A stretch of 41,631 nt of DNA from Lentisphaerota bacterium (GTDB lineage Bacteria; Verrucomicrobiota; Kiritimatiellia; CAIQIC01; Lenti-01), in NCBI GenBank assembly GCA_012514035.1, contig JAAZBB010000041.1, positions 1 through 41,631 on the forward strand, read 5' to 3'. Numbering within the stretch: position 1 is the first letter of the stretch; the number at the start of each line of letters is the position of its first letter. The notes below the pieces were generated by a model. The model was not told the DNA's origin and did no database searches. It saw only the letters and a program-made list of their open reading frames with translations. The position numbers were made by a program, and so were the translations under genes. Below, piece by piece: positions 24,183-34,037 of this stretch.

Positions 24183-26762
24183 CTACTCCCCGGTTGGGGC
24201 GGGCTCCGCCGCCTTCTTGCTGGATCGCGGCTCGGGCAGACCCAGTTTCTGAGCGACCTCGGCATATCGCGGAATCTGCCCGGCGTAATTCAGGGCCAGG
24301 CGCTTCAGCGCGCTGACTTGTTTAAACGACAGCTGGTTGCGCTGCGCAAATTGACTTTGGAGCGATGTCAGAAACTCGCGGTCATCCCAGACGCGCCCCC
24401 GGCGCTTCGTGGCCGGTCGCCATTCCTTGACCGTCTCGAACAGCGCCAGGATTTCCGCCAGGTGGGTTTCCGGCGGAGAAGCTGGTTCGGCCCCCAGCCC
24501 GAGTTCCTGGGCATGACGGTCGAAATCCGGAATCTGGGCGGCGTATTTGCGCAGAATCTTGTCCAGATAGGCGATTTGGGCCTGCGTCAGCCGCTTGCCG
24601 CCCTGCACCTGCTGGCGGAGCGAGGCGCAGAAGGCCTGGTCGTCATACACCTTCTTCCCAAACTTGCGCGCGGCATCAAACCGGACTGGCTCCAGCAAGG
24701 CCAGCTTGGTGACGGTTTCCTGCCGAGGTGGCTGCCCCTCTTCAGCGGCGTTGCGGGGCGGCACCAGTTTCAATTCGGCAATGAGGGCGTCCGCCTCCGG
24801 AATCTGGTCGCGGTAGCGGAAAATGAGCCGGGCCAGCGCGTCGTGCTGCCGCCCGGAAATCGGACGCTTGCGGTCGGCAAACTGGCTCCGGATGGATTCC
24901 ACGAATTTTTCGTCGCTGTACAGGGTCTTGGCGCCGCGCTTCATCGGGGGCTGCCACCGCGTCACGGCTTGCAGCGCCGTCAGCATCTTCTCGACGGCGG
25001 CCGTATCGGCGGCCGGCCCGCGGGCGGCGCCCAGCCAGTCCTGGAACTTCTGGTAGAAGGCGGACAGCATCTCGGTCCACTTCACCTGGCCTTCCTCGAT
25101 CTGGTCAAGCCGCTCCTCCATTCCGGCAGTGAACTGCACGTCAAAAAGGGCATCGAGGTTCGTCACCAAAAACTCCCACACCTTCAGCCCCAAATCGGTC
25201 GGCACCAGGGCGCGTTTCTCGCGATCCACATATTTGCGGTCGAGCAGGGTCGCGATGATTTGTGCGTAGGTGCTGGGCCGGCCCACCCCGTTCTCCTCCA
25301 GCACCTTCACCAGCGAGGCCTCGGTAAACCGCGGCGGCGGCTGCGTCTCCTTGCGGTCGTTGAGCCATTCCACGGCGTCCAGCCCTTCGCCCGGTTCCAG
25401 GGGCGGCAACACTTCCACTTCCGCGCCGTTCTCGCCTTCGGCCTCCTCCTTCTTGCGCTGCTCCTGGCCGGAAACGCGCATGAAGCCGGGGAACGCGATT
25501 TCGGAGGCGGTCGCCCGGAACAGAAAGGCATCGGGGCCGGTGTCCGCGCCGCCGATCGCTTCGATTTCGGCGGTTCGCTGCGCGATGCGCGCCGGAGCCA
25601 TTTGGCTGGCGATGAAACGCCGCCAAATCAGGTCATAAAGGCGCCAGTCATCCCGCTCCAGAATGTCCTTCAGGCTGGCGGGCGTGCGCGCCGGATCGGT
25701 GGGTCGGATTGCTTCGTGGGCTTCCTGGGCGCCGGACCGGCTCCGGAACTGGTTGGGCGTCTCGGGCAGAAAGTCGGGCCCGTGGGTTTTCAGAATGTAG
25801 TTCCGGGCCTGTTCGCGGGCTTCCTGGGCGATAAAAAACGAATCCGTCCGCATGTAGGTAATGAGGCCGGAGGCCGACCCGTGGCCGAGGTTGACGCCCT
25901 CGTAGAGTTTCTGGGCAATGCGCATTGTGCGTGCCGGCGAAAGCCCGAGGGCGCTGCTGGCGGCTTGTTGCAGGCTGCTGGTGATGAACGGGGGCGGCGC
26001 GTTTTTCCGGATTTCCTTCAAGAGGACATCCGCCACGCGCAGTTCGCGGCGCTGCAATTCCTCCACCAGGCGCAGGGCCAGGGCTTCTTCCTTCACCTCC
26101 GCCTTCTCCCCGTTCAGACGCGCCAGGGTGGCCGTGAAGGGAGCACGCGGATCCACCCGTTTGGCCGCCTTGACGCCAAGGATCCAATAGGGTTCAGGCT
26201 GGAAGTTGCGGATGACCGTTTCGCGTTCGCAGACCAGTCGGAGAGCCACCGACTGCACCCGGCCCGCGCTCGAGGCGCCCGGAATGCGACGCCACAGCAT
26301 TGGACTCACCTTGTACCCCACCATGCGGTCCAGAATGCGCCGTGCCTGCTGGCTGTCCACGCGCCGCTGGTTGATCTCACCGGGCTGACCGAAGGCCTTG
26401 CGAATCGCCGGGGCGGTGATTTCGTTGTAGGTCACCCGGCGGAACTTATCCAAGGGCGCCTCGCCCCGAAGCACCTCGCGCAGATGCCAGGCAATGGCTT
26501 CACCCTCGCGGTCGGGGTCGGGAGCCAGGAAAACGGTTTCCGCCTGGGCCGCAGCGGCCTGCAATTCGGCCAGCACTTTGGCACGCCCCTTGATGGCGAC
26601 GTACTGGGGGGTGAAATCATGGGCCACATCAACGCCCAAGGTCCGTTCGGGCAGGTCCCGCACATGGCCCATTGAGGCCTTCACAATATAATCCCCGCCC
26701 AACAGCTTGTTGATGGTTTTCGCCTTCGCGGGCGACTCCACAATCACCAGGTTCTTCGCCAT
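24183..26762 (-). CDS. topA: DNA topoisomerase I with an unusual repeat C-terminus
   Basis: 859 residues, type IA topoisomerase relaxing negative supercoils. A Toprim domain (VIVESPAKAKTINKLLGG ... APDPDREGEAIAWHL) is followed by the core domains with the active Tyr Y303 in GLITYMRTDSFF. After residue 600 the usual zinc-ribbon fingers are absent; no CxxC pair is seen. Instead three related units of about 62 residues occur: 603-666, 695-756 and 781-842. Each starts with W/F near a basic K-R-G-K segment, then [YW]xD(D)xxF, a SLxxQ-type helix and YxxQIPxxxxxxxxLGL. Functionally they may replace the C-terminal DNA-binding fingers. Operon: dprA stops 25 bases before, the xerC-like gene follows 16 bases after. 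Confidence 0.93.
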   Translation of the reverse strand: MAKNLVIVESPAKAKTINKLLGGDYIVKASMGHVRDLPERTLGVDVAHDFTPQYVAIKGRAKVLAELQAAAAQAETVFLAPDPDREGEAIAWHLREVLRGEAPLDKFRRVTYNEITAPAIRKAFGQPGEINQRRVDSQQARRILDRMVGYKVSPMLWRRIPGASSAGRVQSVALRLVCERETVIRNFQPEPYWILGVKAAKRVDPRAPFTATLARLNGEKAEVKEEALALRLVEELQRRELRVADVLLKEIRKNAPPPFITSSLQQAASSALGLSPARTMRIAQKLYEGVNLGHGSASGLITYMRTDSFFIAQEAREQARNYILKTHGPDFLPETPNQFRSRSGAQEAHEAIRPTDPARTPASLKDILERDDWRLYDLIWRRFIASQMAPARIAQRTAEIEAIGGADTGPDAFLFRATASEIAFPGFMRVSGQEQRKKEEAEGENGAEVEVLPPLEPGEGLDAVEWLNDRKETQPPPRFTEASLVKVLEENGVGRPSTYAQIIATLLDRKYVDREKRALVPTDLGLKVWEFLVTNLDALFDVQFTAGMEERLDQIEEGQVKWTEMLSAFYQKFQDWLGAARGPAADTAAVEKMLTALQAVTRWQPPMKRGAKTLYSDEKFVESIRSQFADRKRPISGRQHDALARLIFRYRDQIPEADALIAELKLVPPRNAAEEGQPPRQETVTKLALLEPVRFDAARKFGKKVYDDQAFCASLRQQVQGGKRLTQAQIAYLDKILRKYAAQIPDFDRHAQELGLGAEPASPPETHLAEILALFETVKEWRPATKRRGRVWDDREFLTSLQSQFAQRNQLSFKQVSALKRLALNYAGQIPRYAEVAQKLGLPEPRSSKKAAEPAPTGE
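24237..24956 (-). repeat. Three 62-residue protein repeats in TopA C-terminus
   Basis: These are the coding segments for TopA residues 603-842. Shared features are a basic start (MKRGAKTLYSD, KFGKKVYDD, KRRGRVWDD), a central helix pair, and the end YRDQIP/YAAQIP/YAGQIP followed about ten residues later by LKL or LGL. The DNA is not repetitive at nucleotide level, so the duplication is old. Confidence 0.75.
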
Positions 26763-26787
26763 GATCCCGTGTTCCTTTCGTTGTTGC

Positions 26788-27939
26788 TCAATTGGCGGAC
26801 TCCGCAGGGGGCAGCTCCCACTGGCGGATTTCGTCCATCAGCGCCAGGCGCCGGCCAGGCAGCCGGCGCAAGACCCGCTTCATCTCCAGCTGCATGGCCA
26901 GCGTCATGATCTGGGCCGATGACAGGCCCGTGCGCCGGATGAGGACATCCATATCCATTTCCGGTTCCGTCCAAAGGGCCCGCACCACCTTTTCCTCCGC
27001 CGGCGCCAGGGTCAGCCGTTGCCGGGCATCCTGCTGGCGGACGAGGCGGGCCTGTTCGGCGGGCGGGAACAAAAATTCGAATTCCTTGAGGATATCGGCC
27101 AGATCGGCAACGAGGCGCGCCCCGTTCTGAATCAGGCGGTGGGGGCCGCGGGCCCCGTCCATGTCCACGCGCCCCGGCACGGCCATCACGCTCCGGCCCT
27201 GTTCCAGCGCCTGTTCGGCCGTGTTCATGGCCCCGCTCTCCAAACCTGCCTCCACCACCAGCACCCCTTTCGACAGCCCGCTGACAATGCGGTTGCGATA
27301 CGGAAAAGTGGTGCGGTCGGGCTCGCGACCAAGCGGAAACTCGCTCAGCAACGCTCCCTGCGCGGCGATTTCCTCGGCCAATTCACGATTTTCGGGCGGA
27401 TACAGCTTGTCCAGGGCCCCGCCCAGGACCGCCAGTGTACGCCCGCCGGCCTTCAACGCCGCCCGGTGGGCCACTGTATCAATGCCGCGCGCCAGACCGC
27501 TCACCACGGTGAATCCGGCCTTGGCAGCCTGATAGGCCAGCCGTTCTGCCTGCGCGGCGCCGTAATGCGTTGCCCGCCGTGTTCCGACAATCGCCAGCGC
27601 CTGTTCGTCCTGCTCCTCCCAGGCGCCCCGGACATAGAGACAAAGAGGCGGATCATAGATATTCTTCAAGGGCTTGGGATATTCCGCATCGTCCGGCGTG
27701 ACGAGCCGCGCACCGAGCCGGGCCGCGACGGCTTCCTCGCGCCCCGGATCCAACCGGCCGCGCTGCGCCACGATATTCTCCGCCACTTTCGGCCCCACTC
27801 CGCGCACCCCCGCCAGTTGGGAAGCCGGCGCCGCCAGCACCGCCTCGGGCGAACCCAGCGCCTCGCACAGCGCCCGCGTCCGTACCGGACCGATTCCCTC
27901 GATCTGGTTCAATACAATATAGGCTTCGCGCGGGGTCAT
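26788..27939 (-). CDS. dprA: DNA processing protein DprA/Smf
   Basis: 383 residues. An N-terminal helix-hairpin-helix/SAM-type region (IEGIGPVRTRALCEALG, GVRGVGPKVAENIV) precedes the Rossmann-like DprA core (AIVGTRRATHYG, VVSGLARGIDTVAHRAAL, FPYRNRIVSGLSKGVLVVEAGLESGAMNTAEQALEQGR). A C-terminal winged-helix (LWTEPEMDMDVLIRRTGLSSAQIMTLAMQLEMKR) follows. DprA loads RecA onto incoming single-stranded DNA in transformation and is found in nearly all bacteria. Classic synteny with topA downstream. Confidence 0.95.
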   Translation of the reverse strand: MTPREAYIVLNQIEGIGPVRTRALCEALGSPEAVLAAPASQLAGVRGVGPKVAENIVAQRGRLDPGREEAVAARLGARLVTPDDAEYPKPLKNIYDPPLCLYVRGAWEEQDEQALAIVGTRRATHYGAAQAERLAYQAAKAGFTVVSGLARGIDTVAHRAALKAGGRTLAVLGGALDKLYPPENRELAEEIAAQGALLSEFPLGREPDRTTFPYRNRIVSGLSKGVLVVEAGLESGAMNTAEQALEQGRSVMAVPGRVDMDGARGPHRLIQNGARLVADLADILKEFEFLFPPAEQARLVRQQDARQRLTLAPAEEKVVRALWTEPEMDMDVLIRRTGLSSAQIMTLAMQLEMKRVLRRLPGRRLALMDEIRQWELPPAESAN

Positions 27940-27963
27940 GCCCGGATCCGTGTCCGTCGGAAT

Positions 27964-28647
27964 TCAATCGTCCAGGGGACTGCCGTCATCGGCCGCATCC
28001 ACAGCCGGCAGCCGGCCGGTTTGCTCCGGCACCGCCGGTGTCGCCGCCCGTCGGCGGCGGGATGGCGCGAAGAGGTCCAACTGGCCGCTTTTCAGCAAAT
28101 CGTAGTTCTTCAGAATACGCAGAATCTGAAGCAAGTCGGACTTCTCGTACGTTTTCTTGATGTCGATCCGTTCCGCCAATTCCAGCAGCAGAGGCCGGAA
28201 TAGAATCACGCCGTCGATGCCGCGCGATTTCAAGAAGGCCAGAGCCTCCGCCCGCGGATCCGGATCCGCCGGCAGGTCGGCCATGCACAGGACCCTGGCG
28301 GGATTGGGCAGGCCCAGTTCCGCTTCGGCCGCACGTACTGCTTCCGGCTCGGCAAACCGGTAGATTTCCGGCGAACTGGCCAGCATGGCGGCCGTGAATT
28401 TCTCCGAATGCCAGCCGCGGACCGCCACGATGGCGCAGGCGACCTGGGACAATTCGCGGGCGCCCCAGAGTTTGGCTTTCGGCAGCCCCCCGCCGGCGGC
28501 CGGCAGGGCCGGATTGACCGCCAACAGATCGACTTCCTCATGCAGGCCCTTGGACCGGGCCACGACCTGGTATTTGCGGGGCTGGCGCACCAGGAATCCC
28601 AACGCCTCCAGATATTCCCGCACCAGCCATTCATTGACCGACGACAT
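27964..28647 (-). CDS. Unknown protein with restriction-endonuclease-like N-terminus
   Basis: 227 residues. The first 60 residues (VNEWLVREYLEALGFLVRQPRKYQVVA ... EEVDLLAVNP) match the helix-strand-D pattern of PD-(D/E)xK nucleases, as in Mrr or YraN-like proteins, with D40 as the candidate metal Asp. A clear following ExK is not evident, so activity is uncertain. The middle has a strand-turn unit and a LAERIDIKKTYEKSDLLQILRILKNYDLLK helical segment; the last 45 residues are basic, then acidic, and disordered. It overlaps the aroB end by 17 bases and lies 24 bases before dprA, so it is likely expressed with them. The context of dprA, topA and xerC suggests DNA handling, as inference only. Confidence 0.7.
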   Translation of the reverse strand: MSSVNEWLVREYLEALGFLVRQPRKYQVVARSKGLHEEVDLLAVNPALPAAGGGLPKAKLWGARELSQVACAIVAVRGWHSEKFTAAMLASSPEIYRFAEPEAVRAAEAELGLPNPARVLCMADLPADPDPRAEALAFLKSRGIDGVILFRPLLLELAERIDIKKTYEKSDLLQILRILKNYDLLKSGQLDLFAPSRRRRAATPAVPEQTGRLPAVDAADDGSPLDD

Positions 28648-29722
28648 CTTGACACCATCCTTTCAGCAATGCATCCAAATCTTCCGGCGGAATCACCTCC
28701 GGTAGCCCGCAATGGCCCAGCCGATCGCATAGCACGAAACGAATCGCGCCCGCGGCGGCTTTCTTGTCCCGTTCCATGGCGGCGCGCAGTTCGCGCCAAT
28801 CCAGTCCCGGCGGCTTCAACCGGGCGATGTTCAGGCCGAATTTGTGCAGGAGGGCAACCACGCGCCCGGCAACCTTCGGGGAAAACCCCTTGGCCTCGAT
28901 GGAACAGGCCAGGGCGAACGGCATGCCCAGCGCCACGGCCTCGCCATGCAGCAGGCCGGAATAGCCCGTGGCCTTTTCCAGCGCATGGCCCAGCGTATGC
29001 CCGAAGTTCAGCACTGCGCGCCGGCCGGCTTCGCGCTCGTCCTGCGCCACCACACCCGCCTTGATCTCGCAGCACCGCACCACCATCTTTTCCAGCGCCG
29101 CCGGCTCGCGCCGCTGGATCGCATCGGCATTCTGCTCCAACCAGCCGAAGAACTCCGCATCCAGCGCCACCGCGTACTTCACAACCTCGGCCATGCCGGC
29201 GGCGAATTCCCGCCCCGGCAAGGTTGCGAGCGTATTGGTGTCGGCCAGAACCGCCAAGGGCTGATGGAAGGCGCCGGCCAGATTCTTCCCTGCGGCCAGG
29301 TTGATCCCGGTTTTGCCGCCGACAGAACTATCCACCATGGCCAGCAGGGTGGTCGGGGCCTGAACGAAGCCAATGCCCCGCATATAGCTGGCGGCGGCAA
29401 ATCCCGTCAAATCGCCAACCACGCCCCCCCCCAGAGCGACCAGCACCCCTTGCCGGTCAAGTCCAGCCTGGGCCATCTGTTCCAGAAGACCGGACCAGTG
29501 GGGTGCGGATTTGGTGGCTTCACCCGCCGGGAGGACAACCTTGCCCCATTCCGGGCCCAGCCGGAGCATGACAGGAGCCCCGTATAGCCGGTCTACATTG
29601 GAATCCGTAACAACCAGCCCCCGCCGCCCGTGCAAAACCTCAGACAGGCAGTCCAGCATTCCGGTCCCGACCCGGATGGTATACGACCGGGCCCCCAATC
29701 GGATGTCAACCATTCCATCCAT
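28631..29722 (-). CDS. aroB: 3-dehydroquinate synthase
   Basis: 363-residue NAD- and divalent-metal-dependent enzyme, second step of the shikimate pathway (DAHP to 3-dehydroquinate). The NAD-binding GGGVVGDLTGFAAASYMRG, KTGINLAAGKNL, the VKYAVALDAEFF segment, and the metal histidines in FGHTLGHALE and LHGEAVALGM are intact. The ATG at 29722 has no ribosome binding site, while a TTGACA promoter ends a few bases before it. A later ATG (29713) is possible. First gene of the long minus operon to queH. aroD lies about 390 bases upstream, in a different transcription unit. Confidence 0.93.
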   Translation of the reverse strand: MDGMVDIRLGARSYTIRVGTGMLDCLSEVLHGRRGLVVTDSNVDRLYGAPVMLRLGPEWGKVVLPAGEATKSAPHWSGLLEQMAQAGLDRQGVLVALGGGVVGDLTGFAAASYMRGIGFVQAPTTLLAMVDSSVGGKTGINLAAGKNLAGAFHQPLAVLADTNTLATLPGREFAAGMAEVVKYAVALDAEFFGWLEQNADAIQRREPAALEKMVVRCCEIKAGVVAQDEREAGRRAVLNFGHTLGHALEKATGYSGLLHGEAVALGMPFALACSIEAKGFSPKVAGRVVALLHKFGLNIARLKPPGLDWRELRAAMERDKKAAAGAIRFVLCDRLGHCGLPEVIPPEDLDALLKGWCQDVVGQ

Positions 29723-29733
29723 AACGGGATGTG

Positions 29734-29762
29734 GAAATATCCCCTAACCAAAAGAGTGTCAA
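29734..29762 (-). promoter_or_regulatory. aroB operon promoter, nearly leaderless
   Basis: Minus strand: consensus TTGACA (29762-29757), 17-base spacer, TATTTC (29739-29734). Transcription should start near 29727, five bases before the aroB ATG. The -35 is perfect, the -10 weak. Confidence 0.5.
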
Positions 29763-29924
29763 TCCAATTTCCCTGTCCGCAGTTGCTTTTCCCCCGGGAT
29801 CACCCTTGATTTTGTTCCACCCATGTCACGCATGCCCCCCCTTTCTTGATTATGATGAGGTCAACAAATTGCCCTGCCAGCATCGAAGCCATCATCGGAT
29901 GGAACAGAGCTCAAAATGAATCAG

Positions 29925-30013
29925 TATTAATTAACTATGTTTCAATACAATTCAACATATATGATATATCAAATTGTAATAAATGATAATTAATCAACAT
30001 AGTTAATTAAATA
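29925..30013. repeat. Nested A/T inverted repeats
   Basis: Arms TTAATTAACTATGTT (29927-29941) and its exact reverse complement (29996-30010), 54 bases apart. Inside lie TACAATT/AATTGTA (29946-29952, 29972-29978) and ATATAT-G-ATATAT (29957-29969). The segment is almost wholly A/T within GC-rich DNA. Together with 29723-30111 it is the gene-free space between aroB and aroD; no other gene is supported there. Confidence 0.8.
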
Positions 30014-30111
30014 CGGGTAGAATCATAATGTCCCCCGCCATTGATGCTTTGGAAATCAATCGTCTCTTTGCTTATCGAAAGAGGCCGGGAGAATACGTAG
30101 CGCACTGTGTA

Positions 30112-30822
30112 TCAGGCTTGGCGGATGCCCCAGTGGGCCAACTCCCAGGCCAGTCGGCGGACAGGCAGTTGTCCTGGTGCGGTGGAAGCATCTAACGCGC
30201 CATAGGCCAGGCAAGATCCGGCGCCGGGTAGCGCCACGCGGGAAATCATTCCCCGCGAGCCCATTCCCATCACGCAGACGCGGCCGGAAACCTTGTACGG
30301 CACTGCAAACAGTCGCGCCAGGTCCCGCGAAGTCCGGACCATGGTGGCGATTTTCACGACATCCGCCCCCAGCCGCCGGCCCTTAACCACGATTTGCTGC
30401 AGGCATGCCAATTCCGGGGTGCGGTGGAAATCATGAAAGGAACCCACCACCTTGATCCCAGATCGGTGCGCCTTCTTGGCCAGGAGCTGGAAGGCATGTG
30501 ACCGGATTTCCAAATCCACCGCCGATACCGACGAAAACCCCGCCGAGTACAGTGCCAAGCGTTCCGACTCCCGGCCGGTCCAATGCCCCCCCTCGGCTGG
30601 CGACCGGATCGTCAGCAACACGGGCATCCCAGACTGCTGGATGGCCCCGCACAGCGTTTGCCAGTCGCCCCCGCAGAGTCCGGTCATGTCCAGTCGCACC
30701 TCCACCATGTCGCAAAAGGCAGGCCGGCGGCGGGCGCAACGGCGCAAACCTCCCGCGGTGCTGACACACCCGATAATGAGCGGATCGCGTCTAAACCGGG
30801 TTTTCATGATCGGACTATCCAT
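30112..30822 (-). CDS. aroD: Type I 3-dehydroquinate dehydratase
   Basis: 236-residue shikimate-pathway enzyme forming a Schiff base with 3-dehydroquinate. Signature segments: IIGCVST, VEVRLDM (substrate Glu/Arg), VLLTIRS, GSFHDF (the catalytic His) and GADVVKIATM with the Schiff-base Lys. The start at 30822 (MDSPIMKTR) was chosen because AAGGG lies upstream; 30807 (MKTR) and 30837 are possible. It is last in the minus run headed by the histidine kinase, 89 bases after the glycosyltransferase gene, so it may be read through or have its own promoter. Confidence 0.92.
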   Translation of the reverse strand: MDSPIMKTRFRRDPLIIGCVSTAGGLRRCARRRPAFCDMVEVRLDMTGLCGGDWQTLCGAIQQSGMPVLLTIRSPAEGGHWTGRESERLALYSAGFSSVSAVDLEIRSHAFQLLAKKAHRSGIKVVGSFHDFHRTPELACLQQIVVKGRRLGADVVKIATMVRTSRDLARLFAVPYKVSGRVCVMGMGSRGMISRVALPGAGSCLAYGALDASTAPGQLPVRRLAWELAHWGIRQA

Positions 30823-30911
30823 GCCGCCCTTCAGCATCCCGTTTTGCGGACAGGGATGCAACTGTGGAATGATGCGCCAACGCTGGACATCCCGGCGGTT
30901 GCCACCGGCCA

Positions 30912-32651
30912 TCACCAGCGGGGACGGTCGGCCAGCAGCAGTTGGTCATTGCCGGCGATGAACCGGCCATGGGTCAACGGGAAATTGCCGGGCACTTTTC
31001 CGGCGGCAAACACTTGATACCAACTGTGCTCTGGGGCGCTGGGATCGGACAAACCCCGGACCCAGGGTTTGTCGCGCGTGACGGTCGTGAAATAGGCCAT
31101 CGCGATCTTTTGATGCTTCCCATCGATTTCGTAGAATCCGTCAATATCCTTGGGCAGGAGAATGGAAGTCCGGCCCCCATACCACGCCATGGCCCAGGGA
31201 ATATCGGTGACGACGCATTCCGACGGTTCCACCATGGTTGAAATCCAGCCGATATAGCGGTGGAAGTACGGCGGATAGGGCAATCCGGTGCGGGGCGGCA
31301 GCACGTGCAGCAGCAGCGGCAGGCCGCTGAGAAACATCACCGCCGAGATGGCGGCCGTGGCGAAAAACCGCGCTTCGAATTGCAAACGGTCGAGCAGGAC
31401 CATGAAATACGCCCATCCATAGACGATCGCCAGCGGCCAATAGACAGCCAGCATCCGCAGGCTTTCCTCGCCAGTGGCAGAAGCCACCAGTCCGGTCAAT
31501 ACCAGGGCGGGCAGCAGGCACCAGCGAAGGGTCCGGCTGGCGGGCCGGACAAACCGGTGAAAAAACATGGCGGCAAAGAGACCCCAGAGAATACCGGTTC
31601 CGCCCCAGCCGAACCCTGTCGAAACAAATTTCCGCAGGTTGCCGGCCATTTTGACCTGAACGGCATGGAGCGCGGCGCCGACATCGGGCATATCGGGCCG
31701 GATGGATCGAGCCAGTTCATCCTCAGGAAAGAGATATGTGCCCGCCAGCCACTCATGGAAGGCCAGTCCGAAGGGGCTGCCGGCTACGGCGATGTTCCGC
31801 GCCAGCCAGGGAACGGTTATCAGCGCAACCAGTGCCAGGTACAGAAACGCCTTGGTCCACGGATGCCGGCGCCGGGATGTACCGAGAAGAAGGAAGACCA
31901 GCAATGCGATTCCTCCGGCGGCGTAGCGGGTCAGGAATGCCGCGGCCGTCAAAAAAGCAGACAGCACCAGCGGCACAAGCCAGCGCCAAGCAGGCCCCTG
32001 CTCCTGCTGCGGGCCCACCCCGGGCGGCAGCATGATCGCCTGCACCGCCGCATAGACCGCACCCAGGGAGAAAAACATCAAGAGGCCCCAATGGGATCCC
32101 AGCGCACTCTGGCGCCAGATCAGTTCGCTGATCAGGTAGGCGCTGGCGGAAAGCGCCCCCACCCGTCGGTCAAACAGTTTCATCCCCAGCAACCACACCC
32201 ACAGGGCCGCCAGCACGGTGAAGACATGGTTGATGACCACGGGCAAATAATCCCCGCCATATACCATGGCGGTGGTGGGCACGCCGGTCTTCGGCGGTCC
32301 CAGCAGCCGGAACGCCCCGGCCAGAACGGCGGGCCAGACGGGGGGATGCAGCAAGTCGGGATGGTCCTGGATGGGAACCGCCGCGTCCTGCGCGCGTTCC
32401 GCCAGCCGCCACACGGACAATGGCCGGATGCATTGCGTCGTCATCCGGCCGTGAAGCGCCATGTTTCGCGCCAGTTGCGCTTCTTCCATCGCGCGCGGAT
32501 CTGTCAGGCCCTGAAAGGTCGAAAAGGTGAAAAGCGCCGCCATGGCCGCGGCAAACAGGACAAAGAGCACCCCTTGGATGACTCTGCGCCCCGACCCGGC
32601 ATCCATCTGGTAGACCAGGTTCTGCACATTGGATTCAAATGGTAGCGCCAT
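30912..32651 (-). CDS. ArnT/PMT-like polytopic membrane glycosyltransferase
   Basis: 579 residues with about a dozen transmembrane helices. The first luminal loop has DPRAMEEAQLARNMALHG, which matches the acidic pair (DE in ArnT, here EE) and following YAxxx region of GT-C enzymes, and DHPDLLHPPVWPAVLAGAFRLLG fits the next conserved loop. GT-C enzymes transfer sugars from a polyprenyl-phosphate carrier. The C-terminal about 130 residues are soluble. The substrate is unknown. GGAGAGG precedes the start. It lies 21 bases behind the NtrC-like gene, so the two-component pair may control it. Confidence 0.75.
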   Translation of the reverse strand: MALPFESNVQNLVYQMDAGSGRRVIQGVLFVLFAAAMAALFTFSTFQGLTDPRAMEEAQLARNMALHGRMTTQCIRPLSVWRLAERAQDAAVPIQDHPDLLHPPVWPAVLAGAFRLLGPPKTGVPTTAMVYGGDYLPVVINHVFTVLAALWVWLLGMKLFDRRVGALSASAYLISELIWRQSALGSHWGLLMFFSLGAVYAAVQAIMLPPGVGPQQEQGPAWRWLVPLVLSAFLTAAAFLTRYAAGGIALLVFLLLGTSRRRHPWTKAFLYLALVALITVPWLARNIAVAGSPFGLAFHEWLAGTYLFPEDELARSIRPDMPDVGAALHAVQVKMAGNLRKFVSTGFGWGGTGILWGLFAAMFFHRFVRPASRTLRWCLLPALVLTGLVASATGEESLRMLAVYWPLAIVYGWAYFMVLLDRLQFEARFFATAAISAVMFLSGLPLLLHVLPPRTGLPYPPYFHRYIGWISTMVEPSECVVTDIPWAMAWYGGRTSILLPKDIDGFYEIDGKHQKIAMAYFTTVTRDKPWVRGLSDPSAPEHSWYQVFAAGKVPGNFPLTHGRFIAGNDQLLLADRPRW

Positions 32652-32672
32652 GGGTAATGCCTCTCCGGATCT

Positions 32673-34033
<1,361 letters not shown>

Positions 34034-34037
<4 letters not shown>

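Noticed and set aside
29911-30030. dif site for the XerC-like recombinase in the A/T dyad
   Set aside because: The arms do not match the bacterial dif consensus (no GCGCATAA/TTATGTTAAA halves around a 6-base centre).
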